A DNA stretch of 18,896 nucleotides, taken from assembly GCA_964634885.1 (NCBI GenBank), contig CAZWLN010000078.1, forward strand, positions 1-18,896, written 5' to 3'. Position 1 is the first letter of the stretch. The number at the start of each line of letters is the position of its first letter. The notes below the pieces were generated by a model. That model was not told the DNA's origin, ran no database searches, and saw only the letters and a list, made by a program, of their open reading frames with translations. The DNA is from DAINRZ01 sp964634885 (lineage in GTDB: Bacteria > Bacteroidota > Ignavibacteria > Kapaibacteriales > UBA2268). The position numbers were made by a program, and so were the translations under genes. Below, one piece after another: positions 13,871 through 18,896 of the stretch.

Positions 13871-14971
13871 TCAGTCGTTGCTGCTGCAACTGCCGCATGA
13901 ACTGCAGGAATTGCACGTGGATGATTCCTGGCCGAAGCTGTCGAATGAATCCATGTGGTCGGGGCTGTCTAAGGCCGTATCGTCAAACATTGAGACATTG
14001 GCCGAAGTCAGCTCGTCGGCATAAGCATTCTCGGGATAGAAGCTCAGGTCACCGTCTGATGGTGGCTCGAAGGGAGCTTCTACGTTCAGGGTATCGAAAT
14101 CGGCAGAATTGAAGCCTTCATCGCCAACATTCATCACGTTATTGCCAAGATCATCGACGAGGATGAAATCATTGACATACATATTATGATCGTAGCACAT
14201 CGAAGACCACAGGAACGAATAAAAAACGAAATTGTCGAAGCCGTAATAGCCGTAGTAGATCGGCTCGGCAGTTCTTTCGTGCATCAGGCCGGAGGTGAGG
14301 TCAACCTTTCCTTTGGGCCTGATTATCTTCGTAGAAATGTCTTTATATATGTCGTCAACTTTAATGAACTTGCGGATGGCAAGTTCCAGTTCATCTACAA
14401 AGGCGTTGAACTCGGATTTCTTGGACCCCACGAAGGAGTTGTACACATCCTGCGAGGAAAAAATACCTTTCATCTTGTTTTCAAGGTCATCGCGGTTTTC
14501 GCCTTCATTGAGGCGGAACTCGTTAAGCACACCGTTAATTTTGACAATGATGGGATACTCCCCTACTTTGTGCTTCCTTTTGACACTGATCTCGATTACG
14601 TACTTGATTGATTCGGTGTTGTGCTCCACGACGATGTAAATAGTATTGAAATATTCCGCTTCGATTGGGTCAATTTTCGTTTCCATCACATACATTGCCT
14701 GTTTCAGGTCGTCGTCCTGCCCCTGTTCGTCGAGATAGAAATCGTAATCGTCGATGGCGAGCCTGATTACATTCTTAATCTTAAGTGAACGCAGAGCCAT
14801 ATTCAGTTGCTGCAAGATGGACACCGCCGTAAAAGTTTCATGTTCCAGTTTCTCGGAACTGACTCCAAAAGTAATGGCGTTCATTATCTTTCCAAACATT
14901 TTGGTTGGCCTGACCTTTTTGATCATCGTAATCTGGCTTGGGTCTATTGTTAGTGTTCCGGATAAGTACAT
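13871..14971 (-). CDS. Unrecognised 366-aa protein with CxxCxxCxxC tail
   Basis: Not recognised. There is no signal peptide or transmembrane helix, so it is probably cytoplasmic. The N-terminal about 230 residues look like a folded alpha/beta domain (LQQLNMALRSLKIKNVIRLA, YFNTIYIVVEHNTESIKYVI, then helical IYKDISTKII). Residues about 235-265 are aromatic (YYGYYGFDNFVFYSFLW). From about 270 the chain is acidic and low in complexity (many Asp, Ser, Asn and Phe). It ends with Cys353, Cys356, Cys359 and Cys362 in a Ser/Gly context, four residues from the C-terminus. Exact three-residue spacing resembles metal-binding or [Fe-S]-type ligands, or the Cys/Gly tails of some membrane-remodelling or TPM-like proteins; none is proven. 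GGGAG about 9 nt before the ATG supports the start. It is divergent from rimM and convergent with lgt. Confidence 0.85.
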   Translation of the reverse strand: MYLSGTLTIDPSQITMIKKVRPTKMFGKIMNAITFGVSSEKLEHETFTAVSILQQLNMALRSLKIKNVIRLAIDDYDFYLDEQGQDDDLKQAMYVMETKIDPIEAEYFNTIYIVVEHNTESIKYVIEISVKRKHKVGEYPIIVKINGVLNEFRLNEGENRDDLENKMKGIFSSQDVYNSFVGSKKSEFNAFVDELELAIRKFIKVDDIYKDISTKIIRPKGKVDLTSGLMHERTAEPIYYGYYGFDNFVFYSFLWSSMCYDHNMYVNDFILVDDLGNNVMNVGDEGFNSADFDTLNVEAPFEPPSDGDLSFYPENAYADELTSANVSMFDDTALDSPDHMDSFDSFGQESSTCNSCSSCGSCSSND

Positions 14972-15110
14972 TGGATTTCTCCCAAATTTTTCTTTTTACC
15001 TTACATATCATAAAATTTAGTAAATTTAACAATTATTTAGTTAAAACACTAAAAGATTTATATTGTTGAATAAGATTTTACAAAAATTTGAAAATATGCG
15101 GGAAAAGTAA

Positions 15111-15665
15111 ATGGGCTATCAGTTTATCGGATTAATAAAAGGGCCGCTCGGTGTCAGGGGCAGCGTCGTCGTGGCTAACACCGCAGGAACGACATCGAAG
15201 CTTGAGAAGGGTGTTAAAGTCAGGATTGGTTTCTCCGAAGCCTTTTCCGATGTTTACACAATCGCCGAGTGTAAAGTCCCGGGCAAGACCCTTGAGATCA
15301 GGCTCGAAGGTATCAACTCCCCCGAGGCGGCTTCGATTTTTAAAGAAAAAGGACTATTCATCGACGAGGAAATCTTCAAGGTTAAAGACAGCGAAATACT
15401 CGTCGGCGACCTGATCGGCGGCAATGGTGTCGAGGGATACAAAGCCGTGGACAAAGAAACCGGCAAAGAGCTCGGACTAATCACCGATGTGTGGATTCTC
15501 CCTGCCAACGACGTCTGGGTGGTGAAAATGGCGGAAGGAACACTCCCCATCCCTGTCATCGACGATGTCGTTAAAAAGATAAATAAAAAGAAGAAAACCG
15601 TGGAAGTCGTATTGATACCCGGGTTGATGGACCTGCTCGAAAAGGAAGAAGACAAAGATGAATAG
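15111..15665 (+). CDS. rimM: Ribosome maturation factor RimM
   Basis: Assembly factor that binds ribosomal protein S19 and helps mature the 3' domain of 16S rRNA in the 30S subunit. Length 184 aa is typical. The N-terminal RimM barrel begins IGLIKGPLGVRGSVVV (6-21); LEIRLEGINSPEAAS (75-89) closes it with the usual pattern. The C-terminal PRC-barrel domain covers about 95-175 and contains GLITDVW, NDVWVV and the IPVIDDVV segment that corresponds to the usual PFxxxhV motif. AAGT/GGGAAAAG precedes the ATG by about 8 nt. It overlaps trmD by 8 nt, implying translational coupling. rpsP, which usually precedes rimM, is not here; the neighbour is a divergent gene. Confidence 0.96.
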   Translation: MGYQFIGLIKGPLGVRGSVVVANTAGTTSKLEKGVKVRIGFSEAFSDVYTIAECKVPGKTLEIRLEGINSPEAASIFKEKGLFIDEEIFKVKDSEILVGDLIGGNGVEGYKAVDKETGKELGLITDVWILPANDVWVVKMAEGTLPIPVIDDVVKKINKKKKTVEVVLIPGLMDLLEKEEDKDE

Positions 15666-16353
15666 TGAAGGGCCGCTTTTAAGAATTGACCTGGTTACGG
15701 CTCTGCCCGACCAGTTGGAATCGGTACTCAATACCAGTATAATCAAAATTGCCAGGGACAAGGGCCTGGTAGAGATTGTTGTACACAACCTGCACGACTA
15801 CGCAGAAGACAAGTACAGGCACATCGACGACACACCCTTCGGTGGTGGCGCCGGAATGATAATCAAATGCGAACCGGTATTCGCCTGCATAGAGCAACTC
15901 ATGTCCGAACGCAGCTATGACGAGGTGATATTCATGGCTGCCGACGGCGAGCCGTTGAAGCAACAGGAAGCCAACAGGCTCTCCCTTTGCAGGAACATCA
16001 TCATCCTTGCCGGCCATTACAAAGGTGTGGACCAGCGGATCAGGGACACCCTCATAACAAAAGAAATCTCCATAGGCGACTATGTACTCAGCGGCGGAGA
16101 ACTGCCGGCCCTCGTCCTGACCGACGCCGTCGTCAGGCTGCTCCCCGGCGTCCTGGGAGACGCCGAATCGGCGCTCGAGGATTCCTATCAGGACGGCATG
16201 CTCGAGCCGCCATACTACACGCGCCCTGCCGACTTCAGGGGCATGCAGGTGCCGGAAGTACTCCTGGGCGGCAATCACAAAGAGATACGGCAGTGGCGTG
16301 ACAGGCAGTCCAATGAAAAGACAAAGAGGCTGAGGCCCGATTTGTTGGGATGA
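15658..16353 (+). CDS. trmD: tRNA (guanine37-N1)-methyltransferase TrmD
   Basis: SPOUT methyltransferase that makes m1G37 in tRNAs with G36, preventing +1 frameshifts. Visible: DLVTALP (11-17), DTPFGGGAGMIIK (58-70), LAGHYKGVDQRI (117-128) and the knot segment SIGDYVLSGGELPALVLTDA (138-157), with Arg160 and the catalytic-type Asp175 in LEDSYQDGML, then PPYYTRPADFRGMQVPEVLL and GNHKEIRQWR. At 231 aa it stops right after KRLRPDLLG, where the E. coli enzyme (255 aa) continues for about 20 residues; no frameshift is seen, so it is a short natural form. The ATG lies inside the end of rimM (8-nt overlap). rplS, the usual next gene, is absent; a long nested inverted repeat follows. Confidence 0.97.
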   Translation: MNSEGPLLRIDLVTALPDQLESVLNTSIIKIARDKGLVEIVVHNLHDYAEDKYRHIDDTPFGGGAGMIIKCEPVFACIEQLMSERSYDEVIFMAADGEPLKQQEANRLSLCRNIIILAGHYKGVDQRIRDTLITKEISIGDYVLSGGELPALVLTDAVVRLLPGVLGDAESALEDSYQDGMLEPPYYTRPADFRGMQVPEVLLGGNHKEIRQWRDRQSNEKTKRLRPDLLG

Positions 16354-16385
16354 GGCAAAAGTCAAACACACACTCCGGAAAATCG

Positions 16386-16484
16386 AATTATCAGAAAATT
16401 AAATAGAAAATATTGGAATTAAAGAAATTTATTGCTTTAACTACCTAAATTTCTTAATTTAATACATCGAATTTTCTAATAATT
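16386..16484 (+). repeat. 99-nt nested inverted repeat between trmD and the surface protein gene
   Basis: The outer arms AATTATCAGAAAATT (16386-16400) and AATTTTCTAATAATT (16470-16484) pair at 14 of 15 positions. The inner arms AATTAAAGAAATTTA (16417-16431) and TAAATTTCTTAATT (16446-16459) pair fully apart from one bulged A, with a 14-nt loop. Together they make a long, two-tier AT-rich hairpin that fills most of the 151-bp gap and ends 20 bases before the next ATG. It may terminate rimM-trmD, act as a 5'-leader of the surface gene, or be the remnant of a small element; there is no long T-run. Confidence 0.7.
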
Positions 16485-16504
16485 ATTTTCATGGAGAGGT
16501 CTCT

Positions 16505-18896
16505 ATGAGGAATCGGGTAACAGCAGTAGCTTCAATATTATTATTAATGACTGTTATACCGCTGAGTGCAGGCTCGGGCCAGTGGACTGCCTGTAAATTC
16601 CCGGTATCGACTGAAATATACCGTATAGCGTCGAATAATAAGAATACATTCATTGCCGGTTCGCAGGCAAAAGGCCTTTATTTGTCAAAAAACCATTGTT
16701 CCAGTTGGAATTCAATAACCAATCAATCATGCACATCTCTGAACATCTATGACCTTGCTTTCAAAGGAGACAGCATCTATGAAATCGTTACCGGCTACGG
16801 CATCTTTCTGTCCGAAGACAACGGCGAAAAATGGAAAGCAATGAACAGCGGCCTTAAAAACTTATATGTATGCGCTATTACAATAGACCGGGATAATATT
16901 TACGCAGGCACACTCGACGGGGTTTTCCTCAGCACAGACAACGGGCTGAACTGGAAGCCCATCAACAATGGGCTTACATTTACCGAGATTTCTTCGATTA
17001 TTGTTAAAGACGGTATCGTCTTTGCCGGAACAAAAGGAGGGGGCATTTTCGTTACTTCAGACAAAGGAGCCAACTGGGTTCCGGCAAATGACGGATTGAC
17101 AAGCCTGGGGGTTTCCTGTTTGGCTGTCAGCGGGATTATCATTTACGCCGGCCTTCATGACGGCGGCGTTTGCCAGTCTGTTGACAACGGAGAACACTGG
17201 AAAGCAATGAACAATGGGCTTACCTACCGCGATGTTCATTGCCTGGCAACCCACAAAAGCAGTATTTTTGCGGGTACAAACAAGGGCGGAGGCATCTTCT
17301 ACTCATCCAATTACGGCAGGTCCTGGCGGGCAGTTAATAGGGGCATCCCAATCAGTTCTTACTACAGAATCAATGACTTCGAAATTAACGGCGATACGAT
17401 ATATGCTGTGATGTACAAAGGAATATATAAAACCGGCATAGATGACTTTCTTTTCAAAATAAATGTCAAAGCTGATACATTAATATGCGAGGGCGATTCA
17501 ATCGAAATCGGAGTAACATCCATCGACAACGGCTATGAACCATACAAATACAAATGGTCTCCCCCGACAGGCCTCAGTTCAACATCAGATCCCCTTGTCT
17601 TCGCCTCTCCTGTGGAAGACACCAAGTATAAGATAATTGTTTCCGACTATTACGGCCAATGCGACTCCGCTGTATTCCCAATATGGGTTTTTCCTAAACC
17701 TGAAATACCGACAGTAAATGATACGACAATTTCTGAAGGTGAATCGGCAACACTCGTTGTTACTGCACCCGAAAACCATTCCTATTATTGGTATGATTCG
17801 GATACTAAAGATATTCTGCTATTCAAAGGCAGGATATTTGAAACGCCGGTACTTTGGGAAACGACCCATTATTATGTCGAATCCGGTAACAGCGACACAA
17901 AATGCAGGAGCGAACTGAAGAAAGTTACTGTGTCGATTAAGAAAAAGAATTTGACGGTAACTTCACTCGGCAACATGAAAGTATGTGCGGGCAACCCGGT
18001 CTCAATCGGCGTGGAATCCATAGAAAGAGGTGTCCCGCCATATACGTACAAATGGTCGCCGTCAGAAAGCCTGAGCTCTGCGTCAGACTCCGTCGTTACT
18101 GCTTTCCCTGAAAAGACTACGGACTACCAATTGATTGTAAACGACAGTAAAGGCAGGGCAGATACACTGATCATCAGGGTAACAGTTTTACCACTTCCGG
18201 CCCAGCCCGTCATTAATGACGATACTGTCAGCATCGGCGGTGTTGCGGACCTGGCAATTACAGGGCCTGATGGAGCTTCCTTCTACTGGTATGGCAGTGA
18301 AACCGGAGAGAGCACAATAAACAGGGGGCTTTCTTATACTACACCTATGCTCTACAAGACTACATACTACTATATCGAAACCGAAGACAGCATCACAAAA
18401 TGCAGGAGCGAACGTAAAAAAGTAACGGTTACCGTTATTCCAATGGTAACAACTCTCGGCGACAGGCAGCTTTGCTACGGCGACAGCGTGGAGATCGGCG
18501 TCAAATCCGTCAATTACGGCTCCCGGCCCTTCACCTACGAATGGACTCCCGACACTGGCATCAGTTCGGCTGTGGACTCAGTCGTTACAGTCTCGCCGAC
18601 AGAGAGCATAGTGTACTATCTCACTGTAACAGACAACGGGGGAAGAACTCAGACAGACACAATCAGGGTGACTGTTAACCCGCTGCCTCTTCCGAACGCT
18701 GCCGATACTCTTGTCAACAAGGGGGACATTTCAGTACTGACAGCGATCTATCCGTACGACTGTACCTTCAGGTGGTACGACACCCCCACCGCGGGAAACC
18801 TCGTCGCCACCGGAAACAAACTGAAGATATTCACTCTCGTGGACACCTGCTTCTACCTCGAAGCTGAAGACAACAGTACCGGCTGTATTTCCGACC
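16505..18896 (+). CDS. Large secreted surface protein, Asp-box propeller plus PKD/Ig-like modules (3' end outside window)
   Basis: The frame is open from the ATG at 16505 to the window edge: 797 complete codons with no stop. AGAGG lies 5 nt before the ATG, and a signal peptide (MRNR, hydrophobic 5-20, LSAGSG) begins the protein. Six BNR/Asp-box-like repeats follow at about 41-residue spacing, with motifs starting near 61, 103, 143, 185, 225 and 268 (for example SEDNGEKW, STDNGLNW, SDKGANW, SVDNGEHW), which fits a beta-propeller. From about 323 an A-B module pair is repeated three times: A (PKD-like, YKYKWSPPTGLSS type) at 323, 479 and 646; B (Ig-like, YYWYDS / FYWYGS / FRWYDT type) at 398, 563 and 726. 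B1 and B2 share TKCRSE. This is typical of Bacteroidota exported adhesins or sorting substrates; a C-terminal sorting domain would lie beyond the window. Confidence 0.9.
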   Translation, partial: MRNRVTAVASILLLMTVIPLSAGSGQWTACKFPVSTEIYRIASNNKNTFIAGSQAKGLYLSKNHCSSWNSITNQSCTSLNIYDLAFKGDSIYEIVTGYGIFLSEDNGEKWKAMNSGLKNLYVCAITIDRDNIYAGTLDGVFLSTDNGLNWKPINNGLTFTEISSIIVKDGIVFAGTKGGGIFVTSDKGANWVPANDGLTSLGVSCLAVSGIIIYAGLHDGGVCQSVDNGEHWKAMNNGLTYRDVHCLATHKSSIFAGTNKGGGIFYSSNYGRSWRAVNRGIPISSYYRINDFEINGDTIYAVMYKGIYKTGIDDFLFKINVKADTLICEGDSIEIGVTSIDNGYEPYKYKWSPPTGLSSTSDPLVFASPVEDTKYKIIVSDYYGQCDSAVFPIWVFPKPEIPTVNDTTISEGESATLVVTAPENHSYYWYDSDTKDILLFKGRIFETPVLWETTHYYVESGNSDTKCRSELKKVTVSIKKKNLTVTSLGNMKVCAGNPVSIGVESIERGVPPYTYKWSPSESLSSASDSVVTAFPEKTTDYQLIVNDSKGRADTLIIRVTVLPLPAQPVINDDTVSIGGVADLAITGPDGASFYWYGSETGESTINRGLSYTTPMLYKTTYYYIETEDSITKCRSERKKVTVTVIPMVTTLGDRQLCYGDSVEIGVKSVNYGSRPFTYEWTPDTGISSAVDSVVTVSPTESIVYYLTVTDNGGRTQTDTIRVTVNPLPLPNAADTLVNKGDISVLTAIYPYDCTFRWYDTPTAGNLVATGNKLKIFTLVDTCFYLEAEDNSTGCISD

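Noticed and set aside
15679..16371. 230-codon minus-strand open frame opposite trmD
   Set aside because: Entirely antisense to TrmD, whose motifs are unambiguous; codon-pattern shadow.

Overview
The window reads as a chromosomal segment from a member of the Bacteroidota/Chlorobi side of the FCB group (an Ignavibacteria- or Kapabacteria-like lineage is my best guess). The reasons are: a secreted protein of the Bacteroidota family usually labelled 'asparagine synthetase B', a large extracellular protein combining Asp-box propeller repeats with PKD/Ig-like modules, several lipoproteins, start sites with weak or no Shine-Dalgarno, and AT-rich spacers between genes of moderate GC. The assignment is inferred from gene content; no rRNA is present.

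Layout. 1-236 is repeat-rich DNA (a GCCACCA heptamer array, then ATTCAGM heptamers around a GC-rich cassette) leading to a candidate promoter. 237-3145 holds lepA (back-translocating ribosomal GTPase) and lepB (signal peptidase I), closed by a terminator. 3146-3899 has no gene: a doubled palindrome, one full and one partial copy of a composite interspersed repeat, and the terminator of the next gene. 3900-4739 (minus) is an isolated secreted protein. 4740-5508 has no convincing gene but several hairpins. 5509-6594 (minus) is a divergent YchF-type P-loop NTPase. 6764-8567 (plus) is rsmE, a small GIY-YIG-like protein and an NlpC/P60 lipoprotein. 8577-9509 (minus) is a helical-repeat lipoprotein candidate, divergent from 9588-10931, the 'AsnB-labelled' secreted protein. 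10986-13490 (plus) is an ArgD-type aminotransferase, a six-cysteine lipoprotein and lgt, closed by a terminator. 13491-13870 carries the second full copy of the composite repeat. 13871-14971 (minus) is an unrecognised protein ending in four cysteines at CxxCxxCxxC spacing. 15111-16353 is rimM-trmD, overlapping by 8 nt. A 99-nt nested inverted repeat follows, then a surface protein gene that runs off the right edge.

How the genes work together. Two themes recur. One is translation and RNA modification (LepA, RsmE, RimM, TrmD, YchF-like). The other is export and lipoprotein maturation: LepB and Lgt are the processing enzymes, and the window encodes likely clients (three lipoprotein candidates, three secreted proteins). 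The most unusual structure is not a gene. It is a modular repeat family: a core in which one motif occurs three times, twice direct and once inverted, then a variable array of 7-bp units and an optional ~30-bp GC cassette. Its two full copies both sit in 3'-to-3' intergenic gaps, in the same orientation, just after an intrinsic terminator.
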